This document shows positions 1 to 11,012 of a stretch of 64,000 nucleotides of DNA, in pieces. The notes beneath the pieces are model-generated. The model was not told the origin of the DNA. It searched no databases and saw only the letters and a program-made list of their open reading frames with translations. The position numbers and the translations under genes are program-made. This DNA comes from Pohlia nutans (Eukaryota; Streptophyta; Bryopsida; Bryales; Mniaceae). The stretch is from assembly GCA_022496805.1 (NCBI GenBank), contig CM040106.1:5580001-5644000 (forward strand). The letters are read 5' to 3'. Position 1 is the stretch's first letter, and every line of letters starts with the position of its first letter.

Positions 1-781
1 CAATTGGCGGCAATCTCCACCTCTACCAACTCCTAGCAAGCCAATCACCAACCCTGGTATCCACACACGACTCCGCAACCGACTGCACTAGGCCTCCACA
101 TCAACAACGAAAAGGAAGGTCAGACCACAGACTTGGCAAACGGCCGATGAAGAATTACACGAATTTCGGCAGGCGAACGCCCCGACCACAAAGAACGGCA
201 CCAAGCGTGCACGGCGATGATTTGTCCTCCACACACTCTCAACCTCGACCTACGCCGCCACCACAAGACCCGCCCCCAACACCACCAAGTACTACCGAGG
301 AGAACCCTCACTACCAGATCATCAACCAGTACTAGCGAGTACCACACCGGCTTGTACACAGCCACTCTTCTCGCCACCACCACTCCAAGGTACCCATCCT
401 ATTGGAGTCACCCGGACTATTGGCATCCAAGTTTCCCCACAGTTCGCACCACCGCGGCCAACTTCGACTCCCCCAACGACGCGACTATCGGACGCAGCCC
501 TACCGGACAGTTTCTCCAGGCCCTTTTGCAACCTCGAACAGAAGGTCTGTCTCCTGCATTGCATAGCAGGTAATAACACTGAGGTACTAGCCTAGGTAGG
601 AACTCCACTCCACGACCTCACCGTCAGTTCGGACCGCGAGACACACCAATGTCAACACGACTGCACGCAAAATTGGATTATTGAGTTGGAAGCGCAACTC
701 GCTACCGCATCAGCATTACCTCGCTAGCACACTTCCGACCTTACCCTGATTTGGAGGAAACAAGACTAGTACAGCACCAAA

Positions 782-1050
782 TTGGAGTCTGCTTCCGCAA
801 GACTTCAAAGGCAACAAACCTCACTAACCGCGATAGCCGAAGAACACGATCAGCTTAAAACCAAGAGGACCCGGGCCAACATCACCATTGACTCTCTCCG
901 ACAATCCTTCTTGACACAGATGACTTCCAACGCAACACTTTTGACAGAGCTGCAGGCCACGCTTTAGGAGCTCAAGAAGACCAAAGAGGAAGAACAACAC
1001 TATGCGGAAGTGCAAGCCAACACATTCTACATGCTTCGACGCTACCGATA
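782..1050 (+). pseudogene. coiled-coil ORF remnant upstream of the D-family 3' LTR
   Basis: The reading frame is rich in Glu, Gln, Leu and Lys with heptad-like spacing (for example SARLQRQQTSLTAIAEEHDQ). It runs into a TAG at 965-967 and continues in the same frame through ELKKTKEEEQHYAEVQANTF to a second stop near 1050. It has no ATG of its own in context, so it is probably the C-terminal part of a longer protein. Its place, just before the 3' LTR, matches the extra coiled-coil ORF of gypsy element C at 40290-41815. I do not recognise a catalytic domain. It could be the end of a gag-like or accessory protein. Confidence 0.4.
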
Positions 1051-1440
1051 GGCTCATCCGAATTTTGACAAAGGTGACCAATCACCAACACAATCGACCG
1101 ATACCAACATCATCAAGCGTCGGGCATTCTCGAAAGGAGAATCCATCCAGGCCCCTCCGTTACTGACCATGGGATTAGTCTTGCTGTTTGAGCAATCCTG
1201 CCTTGGTAATCTTCTCAGCCCCACTGCAGTCTAGCAAGGCAACATTCGCCCGCCATCTGAAGGCACACTAGGAGGATCACACAACAACACTGCAGCAACC
1301 GAGGAAGCTCCAATGACGCCCTGTTGTTGATATGTCGACCCTCCCCCCGTCTTTAGCGTGCCGCCAATGCATAGTCCTTTCTTAGAAGAGTTTTTTTGTC
1401 TAAACTATATTTTTACATGTTCCACGTGTGAACTTGGTTT

Positions 1441-1454
1441 TAGAAGGGAAATAC
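1441..1454 (+). other. polypurine tract of family D element
   Basis: A purine-rich run sits directly 5' of the LTR start TGTTGACCG, where plus-strand priming occurs in LTR elements. It is short and slightly interrupted, so the call rests mainly on position. Confidence 0.45.
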
Positions 1455-1892
1455 TGTTGACCGTAAATTAGGATATCGATGGGTCTATCGATCTAAGTTT
1501 TTACCTTGGTAATTTTCTAAGTTACCACAGCAAGTAGATCTAGGAAAATATTTTTGTTAATGGTAAAATAGTTACCTATCGATAGTTCTACCAAGCTCCT
1601 TTTTTACTAGGTCAGTAATTTCCCAAATTACCTCCAAAAGTAGATCTAAAACGGCTTTTTGACCGATCTAACTGTTACAAGTCAGATCGGGTTGTACATG
1701 TATAAATGCAGTAGTGCCAAACCTCTTGGCAAGCATTGTTTTTCCCATTCTCATTTCCTATTGTGTTATTTTGTTTCCTTGTGTGTTTTGCAGGGTTCTT
1801 CTCTACATTCAGCTCTCTTCTGTCTACTTGCTGCTGCATTTACAATTAGAAACCTTTATCCATTACCTTCCTTTCTCACCTTAGACCTATGC
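1455..1892 (+). repeat. family D LTR, copy 1 (3' part diverged or lost)
   Basis: It starts TGTTGACCGTAAA, similar to TGTTAACGGTAAA at the precise start of the solo LTR at 47303. Shared blocks follow in the same order: a GGTAATTTTC-TAAGTTACCACAG-like block, a TATA box, then GCC-AA-CTC-TTGGC and a TTTCC/TATTGTG block. The U3 part is longer than in the 453-bp solo copy and contains a second GTTAATGGTAAAATAG-like block. After about 1890 it gives way to the tandem array, so the canonical 3' end GAGCTACCA is not seen here. Confidence 0.6.
1701..1707 (+). promoter_or_regulatory. TATA box of D-family LTR
   Basis: TATAAAT is followed by a conserved leader block (AGCC/GTGCC-AA-CTC-TTGGC) that also follows the TATA boxes at 6706 and 47446. 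The three-way positional conservation supports a real RNA polymerase II promoter of the LTR. Confidence 0.55.
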
Positions 1893-2090
1893 TGAGATCT
1901 TAGATCTACTACCGAGTAGAGTCCGGAAGTCCTAGATTTACTATCGAGTATAGTCCGGAAGTCCGAGATCTACTATTAAGTAGAATTGGAAGTCCTAGAT
2001 CTACTACCGAGGTGAGGTTGGAAATCCCAGATCTACTACCGAGTAGGGCAGGAGTCCCAAATCTTCTACCGAGGTGAGGTTGGAAGTCCT
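1893..2090 (+). repeat. tandem array of ~31-bp units, left part
   Basis: About six units with consensus near AGATCTACTACCGAGTAG followed by GAGGTTGGAAGTCCT-like sequence. Units alternate between ACCGAGTAGGGC-type and ACCGAGGTGAGG-type centres. The array is interrupted at 2090 by the 4.3-kb LTR A and resumes at 6412. Short pieces of the same motif (CTACTACCGAG, CCACTACCGAGC) occur in the D-family U3, so the array probably grew from U3 sequence. Confidence 0.8.
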
Positions 2091-3249
2091 TGTCGTAGCA
2101 CGGAATACCGGATACTCCCCTAGAGCGCACTTTTTCGTATTAACAATGCTTGTAAAGGTGATTTCCGGGTTATCGTTCCGCGGAGACTCTGTGAAGTGGG
2201 AAGTTTCCGGAGACTGGTCCGGTTTGGTGACTCCTCTCTTCCTATCGTTAATCAACTTCCTCTTTCCGTACTAAACCGAATCTTCCCCTACTGACTGATC
2301 CAATTATGGCTAGATTTGGTTTCTGTCCGGGTTGGAGGTTTATCCAACCCTACTCTACCCGGTCTATCCTAACCATTTAACCCGGTTTGACTTAACCTCT
2401 GTTTTCCCTCAGAGGGTTCTCGATTTGCATTTAATGGTGATGGATTTAAAGACTCACCCTTCTCTACTGATTTTAGTGATGGGAAATTCGCCACCTCTCG
2501 GTTATCCTAACTCAACTCCTCGATCCGAGTACTTTCCGTATTGCTCTTCAGCTGTAGATTTATCCCAAACCCACAGCCGGTCACACAGGTGCAACCCGGT
2601 TTCCCCCTTCTCCCCAAAATACTACAACGACTTGTTAACTGGAATAGACAGTATCCGGGGTGTCCGGTTCGATTGGATTCCTAAAGACCCGTTTTACTCT
2701 GGCTTCTCCGTACCCTGAAGTTATACGATCTACCCGGATGCAGGCACATCTACCGAACTACCCGTCCAGGAGTTTTGAGAAAACCAGAGTACCTCCTCTT
2801 GTTCACTCAGCCACTAACCCGGATTATCCCCTGCAACTGGGCTCGGAAAACCCCTCATTCAAACGATCCTAACTCCTCTAAATCTTCTACCCGTTCTCTT
2901 AACAAAATCTACACCAAAACCCGGTTAGTCCATCCGGTTACCAAAGGACTAATTGGACCACTGATTCAAGCAACAACACAAGCACTCACACACACACACA
3001 ACTTTGTGGAAAAGAACATGCGCCTCTAATCATTTACACGGAACGGTGGTACACAAAAAAGACCTAAAGAATGAAGAACATTCCTTGATAAGAAGCCACC
3101 CCAAACGCATGGATCTGGGAAATCCTCAGATCCTACAAACCCGGGATCCGGAAATCCGGGGAGCTCTCTCCACGGTTCAATTCCTATCCTAAATTGCCAC
3201 TAACATTTAAGTCCTAAAAAGTCTATTCACAAAAAGTATTCTAATCTAC

Positions 3250-6200
3250 CTACGCGGCCGGATTCACTAAACCTGGATCCAGCTCACCCACGGAGTTCCC
3301 GGGCATCGATTCTTCCGCTCTTCTTTCTTCCACTTGCTGCCCCTCCTGATTGTCCGAGTTCTCTACCTGGATTGGAACAGCCGGTTTGCTCCCATGCTCA
3401 CCAAGTCCCGCCTACTGCTCCACGTCCAGTTCGCCCCCTTGCGCACCATCCAGTTGACCGTCTGGGTTACCTCCTGGCCCACCCTCTGGTTGTTCCTCCT
3501 CACCTTGTTGGGCACCCATCTCCACCATGTCCTCTTCCGAGTTCAGGAAATCAGCCGGGCTTGCTCCTCCTGGATTGACCACCTGAACCGGCTCCACTTC
3601 TTCCACAAGCCGCGAAGTATGCTCCTGAGGTGAACTCCCGGTCCTCAGCAGCCTGTCCAAATCCCTCGCCTGAGGAGCATTCACAGACAACCGGAAAGTC
3701 CCCTGCATCTCATCTTCGGACATAGGTACTCTCTCATCCCGGTTGTTGGTCTCCACCACGTCCGGTTCAGGGACGGATGGGCTCCCCGAGATTACCTGCT
3801 CTACCAGTGCCCGGAACTCCACCAATGTCTCCTCCACCTTGGCAGCGTACTCCTTCACGATGTTCTTCACCCATGCTGCTCCTTCCATTCCCGGTTGGGT
3901 GATCTTCGCATCGTACAGCCGAGCCTTGCCCTGTACCTCCCCCTCCGGTTGGAATAACCGGACGACCTTCGTGATGCAGGTCCGGTCGGTCTCCTCCATC
4001 CGTTGGATGAGCTGTTCATGCTTCCGGATATGCCCCTCCATCTTCCGGATGTACACCTTTTTCTTGCGCAGCTCATCTTTCTGCTCCAGCGCAAGCAAGG
4101 TCGCCTGGTTCGCCTACTTCTGGGAGCGGTTGACCTCCTTCCGGAGCTTCTTGACCAGCCCCAGGTATTCCAGTACGTCCTTGCTTCTTAGGATGTTTCC
4201 CAATTCCCACATTGCAGTGAATAGAGGAGTATACCTTTCCTCCACCACGTCCAGGGCTACCCGGGTCAGTAAGAGTAGAATATCCGCTGCCGCGTGGATG
4301 GGGATCTCTCCCTGTGCCTCTCCGGGTGGTCCTGCTCCCCGGGCTAGTTCCGTTCCCGTGGCAGGCCCCTGCTCCCGGTCTTTCTCGTCCCCGGATTCAT
4401 CCTCATCGGAGTCCACCTCAGAATCCTTCTCTTTGTTGTCCTCTTCCGGTTCCGGCTTCCGCTTCTCCTTCTCCTTTGTATCCTTCCTGCGGCTGCTCGG
4501 ACCGGATTTGTCCGTGGGACGAGCTCCTTGACTGTTCACCGAAGTTGTCTTCTTCTGACTCTGGCTCTTCTTCCAGAGCAGAGTAACCTCCTGGATTTCC
4601 GAGTCCTCCTCTCCATCACCCCGGAAGATTAGCTTCCTCTTGCTGCTCTCGGGTGCGCACTCGCGAGGAGCCTCCATCATCCGGTTTTGGGCCCTCTGCC
4701 GGATCTTCGTTCTTCTTCCTCCTCTCCTCCTTTTGCGGCCCTTCCTCACCCGGTTGGCCTCCCTCCGGGTCTTCCCTCCATTTCTGCCTCTCCTCTTGTC
4801 GAGGCCTCGCGCCACTCGGTCGGCCTTCCTCCCAGTCTTCCCTTCTCTTCTGCCGTTCCTCCCGTTGCGGCCTGGCACCACCCGGTTATCCTTCTTCCGG
4901 GTGGTCCTCCTTCTTCTCCCTCCTCTGCTCGAGCAAGGCCTTGGCGTCACCCGGTTGCTCCCGTGCCGAATCTTCTCTCTCTTTCAGGCGTTCCTCCGGT
5001 CGGCTTCCCCTGTCCGGTTGAGGCGCCCTTGGCCTCTCTCTTCACTGGGCAAGCCAATTCCCTCTCCTCCGACTCGCTCCGGTCACCATCGCCTCCTGCG
5101 TCCTCCTCGTGTTCATGTGCATGCCATGCCCAGTTCCGCTCCCCTCCCGGATGCGCTACCTTCCTCTTGGCCGGACTCCTCTCTCCCGGAATTGGTAGGA
5201 TCTCCAGCCTCGCCTTCTCCTCTTGCGTGATGCATCCGCGCTTCTCGTACAGATGATAAAGGAAAGGGGCAAGAGGACAACCCTTCTTACCTCCGAGATT
5301 GGATGCCGCCCGGTTGGCATTCCGGTGCACCAAGAAGCCCGAGTTGATCTTCTTCTTGTAATACAGCGCGGAGAGTTTGCCCTTCACGTACATGATTGTG
5401 ATAGTGGTGGGCTTCTCCGGGCTGAGGATTGGAACCACAAATTGGAGAAGTCGCAGCTCCTGGGGATTCCTGCAATCCTCCACCTTGAACCCGTTGTGGT
5501 TCGAGAGGGAGATGAAGCGCTTCTTCACCTACTCGGAATCTCCCTTGTTGCCCGGTTCGAGGTCGTTGTCGGTTTTCGGGAAGCCATACGTGAAGCGCCA
5601 CTGCTCCCGGGTCAAATGATTGTACTTCGCGTGGATGAAACTCGACCGGAAGGCTTACTCCATGGCTCCGCCCAAGATGTCCACCAACATCTTCGCGTCC
5701 TGCAAATCCCACACCCGGCGAAGAAGTCCTAAGCATCCTATGGTCGTGAGATCTATGACCAAATCTTCAAAATTGCCCGAGTGTTGTGGAATAGCCGGAA
5801 TCACCCTCTTCTCCGGGATTTTGAACCCTAACGCTCTCTCTCCCCTGCGCGCCATAGCCACTGCCTCCGGACGCATCTCTTCTACTCCATGAATTGCGCG
5901 TCTCTCTCTCCAGGTGCGCACTCTCTCTCTTCCGTAATTTGCGCCTAACTTCCAAGAGCTCTCACGCCTCACTTTCCGGGTGCGCACTCTCTTCCTTCTA
6001 TGAACTCCGCCTAAGTTTCTGGCGCTCACTCTTCTCTAACTCCGGGCGCTCACTATTAACCCGTACACTCTCCGGAAACACGAAATGGGGTTGGCGAGGA
6101 GGGCTGGAGGAACCGGGAAGAAATGAATAGTGAGCCGCCAATTTAAGGTGGCCTAATTGAAGGTTCGGATCGTAGTCGGGTCCGTCAGGGGCTCGTCCCC

Positions 6201-6345
6201 CAATATCCGGTTGCCTATCGCGTTTCCTGCCGAGTCCGCCGCCATTCCTGGTTCCGTAGCAATCACTTAAGTGCGCGTGACAGCGCTACTCTCTCCAAAT
6301 AAATAAAAAGGCCATCATGGATGCTACTTCTCCTATTTATGGCGG
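3250..6345 (-). pseudogene. long ORF inside the copy A LTR
   Basis: On the minus strand a protein of roughly 950-1000 residues can be followed, broken by stops and frameshifts. Order: Arg/Glu-rich N-terminus; a block containing NFEDLVIDL and GCLGLLRRVWDLQDAKMLV (about 5655-5800); a conserved core with NHNGFKVEDCRNPQELRLLQ, VVPILSPEKPTTITI and KKGCPLAPFLYHLYEK (5230-5530); a charged low-complexity hinge; then a coiled-coil C-terminus (KKVYIRKMEGHIRKHEQLIQ, 3950-4100) ending near 3250. Copy B at 32139-35312 has the same order and a similar core. The function is unknown; it is not gag, RT or integrase. It begins shortly downstream of the LTR TATA box, so it would be expressed from the LTR's own promoter. 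Confidence 0.6.
6334..6340 (-). promoter_or_regulatory. TATA-like box of long LTR copy A
   Basis: Minus-strand CCATAAATAGGAG lies about 70 bp inside the LTR 5' end. The corresponding site in copy B (near 35380-35387) reads CCATAAATGGGAG. Placement near the 5' edge implies a very short U3, with the LTR ORF downstream of the start site. Confidence 0.45.
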
Positions 6346-6411
6346 TAGGGGCTACCCCTTACTATCCTAAAAACCCTAACTGCCCGTTTTTGAATAAAAC
6401 GAGGTTCGATA

Positions 6412-6545
6412 CTCCCAGATCTACTACCGAGTAGGGCAGAAGTCCCCGATCTACTACCGAGGTGAGGTCGGTAGTCCCCGATCTACTACCAAGGTGAGGT
6501 CAGTAGTCCCCGATCTACTACCGGGGTGAGGTTGGAAGACCCAAA
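6412..6545 (+). repeat. tandem array of ~31-bp units, right part
   Basis: About four and a half further units of GATCTACTACCGAGGTGAGG-TCGGTAGTCCCC type continue the array that was cut at 2090. They blend into the U3 of the second D-family LTR (CCACTACCGAGTAGAG). Confidence 0.8.
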
Positions 6546-6705
6546 TCCACTACCGAGTAGAGTTTCATTGTCTCTATTTTATGTATTCCTTCAAAAATTA
6601 CCTCTCCCATATCTTGGTAGTCCACTACCGAGCTCCTGTCGAGAAAGAAGAACTATCAATGTTTTTACCATTCTGACCTGATTGTCACATCTGGTTGTAC
6701 TGTTG

Positions 6706-6713
6706 TATAAAAG
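6706..6713 (+). promoter_or_regulatory. TATA box of D-family LTR copy 2
   Basis: TATAAAAG followed by AAATAGAGCCAATCTCATTGG, matching AAGCAATAGAGCCAAACTCC after the TATA box of the solo LTR at 47446. Confidence 0.6.
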
Positions 6714-6922
6714 AAATAGAGCCAATCTCATTGGCACGCCACATTTTCCAAGATATACAATTACTTTGTCAATTTTCCTTCTCCTTCTCTATTTTCTTTG
6801 CTTACCGAGTAGTCCTTACTGAGATTTTTGTTTGTTATTTGGTTCTAAATTCACTGATTTCGGACTTCCAAGCTAGCAGCGGGAGTGCCTATCCGTACTT
6901 CTTCCTAAATTCCTTCTCCTCG

Positions 6923-7188
6923 CACTACTAGAGAAATGGGGTTCCTAACTAGCACAAAATCAACAGAAATTCTGTTGGTTCTGTGCGGGTTAGGAACAGT
7001 TGATTCCGGAAAATCAACAGGAACTTGTTGGTTCCAAGAGGAAAATCAACAGGAACTTATTGGTTCCAAGGAAAAACTCGTTGGTTCTGTGCAGATGACT
7101 AAATTTTTTCTATATTAAACCCATTCTCTGTTGGTTTCAACAGATGTGTGTTGGTTTTGTCTTGGTTTTTACGCACTCTCTAGTAGTT
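6923..7188. mobile_element. CACTA-like non-autonomous element
   Basis: About 266 bp. The left end is CACTACTAGAGAAA; the right end TCTCTAGTAGT is its inverted complement over about 10-11 bp. Flanking triplets TCG and TCT are compatible with the 3-bp target duplication of CACTA transposons. The interior is made of short subterminal repeats in both orientations (ATCAACAG and TTGGTTC), a typical CACTA end structure. It interrupts the D-family LTR, and LTR sequence resumes on the right. There is no coding capacity. Confidence 0.7.
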
Positions 7189-7242
7189 TCTATTCCCTCT
7201 GGTAGTGATTACCGATCAGTCACTTACAAGGAGGAGCTACTA

Positions 7243-7928
7243 GGTGTTCTAAGTTAAGTTCATTCATTTATTGTTCTAGTTTGTTGTGTGGATGGGTAGA
7301 AGTACCACTTCACTAGCCACCTTAGGTATAAAAATTTCTATTTGGAACGTTTATTCACCTCTTTTCTTCAAAGAAAATTGAATTTATGTCAAACCAAAGT
7401 TACAGGCATGATAATATTATACTCTAGATTTAGTTATGCTAGTTTTGAAAGTATCCCTAGATGTCTATTATTAGGATAATCATAACGTTCCACGGGTCAC
7501 CAATACTTTTGTTTTTAAATGTCATGTAAAATAGATAGAATCTGTTAAAATATGGATGAAAGTTTGTACTATCTGTAATCAAATTGTACAGTATAGATCG
7601 TTGAGTCAAATCTACGGCTACGTAGGGCAATTTTTGATCTTCTCCGTCCACCTCACTTTCTTCTAGATAGCATTGAGAAACCATGAGGCTCTGTGGTCGG
7701 CTATGGCTCATGATGCATTTGAGATTGCAACACAAAGGACGTATGATTTTTGCAAACATTGAGTCTTTTCTTTGTAGGTAGAGTCAAACAAGAATTATAA
7801 GAGGACTACACGGGGTTTTCTTTCTGATTTAGGGTTTAGGGTGCGGCTTCTAGCTTACAATTGATTAGAGTTTAGGGTGTTCACAACAAAATCTCTTTTG
7901 TCGCCGCTAGTTTCTGGCTTAGGGTCCA
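7243..7928. other. non-coding spacer
   Basis: AT-rich sequence without a supported gene. A TTTAGGGTTTAGGGT stretch near 7830 is telomere-like but only about two units long. Confidence 0.5.
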
Positions 7929-8782
7929 ATGTCGAGTGATGAAAGCAAATTTCAGAGGGAGGTGCAAGAACACACCTCCACGGGCGAGATGATAGCAATA
8001 AAGCTTGAAAGACAAGAGATTGTAGATTCACGTCCCAGCAATCCGGATGCTTACAAGTTGTGGTATGCGCAAAAAAGGAGGAATAGACACAAAGCCACCC
8101 GCCATTGTAGAGCTTGGAAACAAGCAAAATTAGATTTTGCTAATCAAATTGTTTTGAATAGACTTCAGAATGCTCCGTGCAAGTCTTGGGAAGCTTATGC
8201 TAGACAAACATAGAGGCTTAGTGGCACTTGTGCTCGTGAGATTGTAGCGTTTGTAGCGACACGAAAAATTGGCCACGCAGAAAACGTATAGTTTTAAGCG
8301 TTAGAAAAACTTCTTAGTCAACATTTTCTAAGTGAAATGGTCCCTCCTCATTTGAGATGTATTCAAAATGTGAGGTTGAACCACGCTGTACTTGCAAATT
8401 GGAAAGGTAGGATGCAAGATCACCTAACAGATTGCTTCAATTCCAAAGTGATATTGGCAAAGGACATTGTGTGTACGTTTGCATCTTATGCCGCAACTCA
8501 TGGATATGGGAGGGGGGTTGCCGAGATCTTAGGGTTGACAAGAGAATCATTTTTAGGGAGATAGAGAGAAGAATTCTTCTCGACACTACTCAAGTTGCGT
8601 TTTGATTACAGGATAGGATTCAAAACTTGAGCACTAAGATGCTTGATTCAGTGAGGGATCTCCTTGTGGAGTTTTAGAGTGCGGAGACAACAATCTAACC
8701 AATCTGCAGAAACATAGTGCGTAAATGAATTGGAACCAATGACCGCATTGTCCACCCCGCTCAATACTTGCAGACATCGCAG

Positions 8783-9730
8783 GTACTTCTCAACTCAACA
8801 CAATTTTCCACTACGTTAGACTAAGCGGTGCCTTCACCTTTGAAGTTTTTGAGTTTGATGCCTTGGTGCACCCTAATTTCAAACCCCTTGATGGTGGTGA
8901 AGCTTCATGAGTTGCAACTAGAATAGGGTTTAAGAAAGAATTCAAATTTGAAACCATATGGTGATGTTCATTTCTAGTCAAGGGTGGTTCATTAGACTTC
9001 TTTATATTCTCCCTTTGTGATTGTGGTTGCTTCTTTCATTGTTTAAATAGTTGAATTTAGGCTCTTCAGCAACATACTCCTTTAGAAGTCCCTCCAGATT
9101 ACTTTGCACAACTAATTATTGCCACTATTTTTTGCAGAATATGAAATAGTTTAAAGATCTGCTGATTATTGCTATGTTTCGTTTCACAAAGTTCCAGTCT
9201 ATTTTAGTTTGCTTAGGTGACACTATGTGTAATTACCTTGTTCCAAAAAAGCGTGTGTCAGCAAAAAGCACTGATCCATCTAGTGACCAATCAGTTGCTA
9301 CACATTATTTTTGCTTCATCTAACTCTAAGCTTTATGATTGCTTTGCAGTTGCTTCTTGCTGGGGGAGGGGGTGCTACTTGATTGTTCATTGTAGTGCTT
9401 TGAGACTTAGAAGTTCCTATTGTTAACTGTTTCTTTTCTTACATGCTTTGACATTTGCTTAGTGATTTGTTCCACTACTAAAATCTCCTTGCACTAGTGT
9501 TTACAAACATAGAAGATCCAATTGTTCCTTGTTCAATTTTTACATGCTTTAAAAGCTGCTTTGTCCTTTGTGCCGCTACTAAGATAACCTTGCATTAGTG
9601 CTTACTGCTTTTGAAGACATCTCATTTAAAAGCCTTTGTCCTTAGTTGCTTAGAAGGTTCTCTTTTTTCTTTTTAGAGCTCCTTGTTCATTTTGTGATGG
9701 TCTCTGAGTTCTGCTTTTGCACCATGGCAG
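8783..9730 (+). other. intron of the transposase-like pseudogene
   Basis: The donor is CAG|GTACTTCT at 8783 and the acceptor TGCACCATGGCAG| at 9730. Joining the flanks reads ...QYLQTSQ|LEFYTTFKQ... in phase 0 with no change of frame. The interior is AT-rich with a pyrimidine-rich 3' end. The splice calls are read from sequence and coding continuity. Confidence 0.65.
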
Positions 9731-10075
9731 CTTGAGTTTTATACTACATTCAAGCAAAAGAATCCAAATGTCAAGTGCTGTTTGCGCTCATTTGAAAATT
9801 TAGAGCCATAGTGGGTGAAGAGATTGAAAGAATTGAATACTTGTTGTCGGAATCACCAAGAATTAGCCGAGCTCTGCGTGAGTTTGAACAACACACGGAC
9901 AACTAAGCAACAAGTTTATTCCAATTGTAATTGTGATTGTTTAGTTGTTTGTGATGATCCCGCTGGCAAAGTGACCTCTGGAATTTGTGACGACTTTGAA
10001 TGAAACCTATGACAGCCTTAAACATCTGTGGATGTGTGTTTTGTACGAGAAACTTGAGTATTTGGCTTGGCACTG

Positions 10076-11012
10076 TGTTACCGAACCAAGACACGGCCGC
10101 CATGGAGGACAAGGAGATAGAAGACGGTGGAACTGGCAGTGTTTTGCTTAGATTACGGACTAGGCTTAAGTATAAGAGTAGTGTACAATAGTGACGAGAC
10201 ACTCTTGGTTTTTGAGACTTATGAGCATTTAGTTATGCTCTGGTTTTGTTGTACCAGGACGTCATTCCTTGCTTATTCCATGTTAAACCTGGATTCCATG
10301 GTTGTATGTTTATGTAATACATGGGTTCTATTCCTCTGTTTAACATAGTTCTGTGGACTTAGTCTCTATACTGTATACGTGCGTTATTACATCCTTGGAA
10401 TAAACATAAGTTCTTGCATTCTCTGTCTCTACTGTTCTGTCTTCACTACTGATTTCATCATCCTGATATCTAACTTGGAAGGCTGGGACAACATGTGCTT
10501 TCCTGCTTGACTAACTCTAATACAAATGCTTAGGCAGAATAGCTATACTTTCTAACTACTCCTCGTACCAAGCTGTCCTTGCTCTAAGCTCCGTCTTCAG
10601 GCGTATTCTCACTTATACTCAGTCTTTCTGTCTTCAAAACACTCATTAATCCAAGGACACCAACGACGTCTAGGAACTGACCCTTACTTAGTTTAGTTAC
10701 TCCCAGTCTACCTCATCTATCACACAGCTTTCTTTGACTTTGTCTAACTTGCAAGGAGTCCAAGTACGCCAAGGAAGTCCAAGACCGTATACCAATGGAG
10801 ATCCAACGTAAAAGCGATATACATTATTGTATACCCTCCTGGGGAACCAAGGTATACAATGGAACTTGGGGCACGTACCTCTTAAACTAATCACTGACTA
10901 ACTCAACTTGACTCCTTAACTTCTGCCCCCTCCTCCTTGTCTTCCTTGATTAGGCAGCCTTGCTGGCCTAAGTCTGGTCTCACTCATCTCCATACAATTA
11001 CCCAGACTAACA
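10076..11012 (+). repeat. solo LTR in the transposase-like pseudogene
   Basis: 937 bp starting TGTTACCGAACC and ending CAGACTAACA, flanked by identical 5-bp sites CACTG at 10071-10075 and 11013-11017. Deleting the LTR and one CACTG joins TGGCAC to TGGAGGAAATGTCTACAA, which reads WHWRKCLQGECSNCGV in frame with both flanks. Polyadenylation-like AATAAACA lies inside. It is unrelated by eye to the other LTRs in the window. Orientation is assumed from the TG...CA ends and cannot be proven without an internal region. Confidence 0.8.

Larger units (their letters stand above)
1..1454 (+). mobile_element. 3' internal end of an LTR retrotransposon (family D)
   Basis: This stretch has no intact ORF. 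It carries proline/threonine-rich reading frames, then a coiled-coil remnant, and ends in a purine run (AGAAGGGAAATAC) directly before an LTR-like start TGTTGACCG at 1455. That order, coding remnant then polypurine tract then LTR, is the expected 3' end of an LTR retrotransposon. No RT, integrase or protease motif is visible, so the element is cut by the window edge. Assignment to an LTR element is inferred from the adjacent LTR, which matches a well-bounded solo LTR at 47303-47755. Confidence 0.6.
2091..6411 (-). mobile_element. solo long LTR (copy A) of a gypsy-like element
   Basis: The 4321-bp unit is homologous along its whole length to 30945-35457. On the minus strand it starts TATCGAACCTCG and ends CTACGACA. 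Both copies share these end points, and in the second copy a tRNA-Asp-type PBS lies 12 bp beyond the 3' end, which identifies the unit as an LTR. Here no internal region is attached, so it is a solo LTR inserted in the ~31-bp array. The flanks GTCCT (left) and CTCCC (right) match at only 3 of 5 positions, so the target duplication is unsure. It is rich in CCGG and GC compared with its AT-rich surroundings and carries a long sense ORF. Confidence 0.75.
6546..7242 (+). repeat. family D LTR, copy 2, split by a CACTA-like element
   Basis: Shared blocks with the solo LTR at 47303-47755 are a CTACCGAGCTCC-like block, TATAAAAGAAATAGAGCCAA at 6706, a CATTTTCCAAGATATA block, and after the inserted element TTTCTATTCCCTCTGGTAG and the terminal GGAGCTACTA at 7242 (GAGCTACCA in the solo copy). 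The 5' end is not resolved because it merges with the tandem array. Confidence 0.6.

Noticed and set aside
3743..5256. Long plus-strand ORFs across the long LTR (262, 196 and 189 codons)
   Set aside because: They are shadows of the minus-strand LTR ORF: Ser/Pro/Leu-rich products of GC-rich antisense, not shared as protein with copy B.
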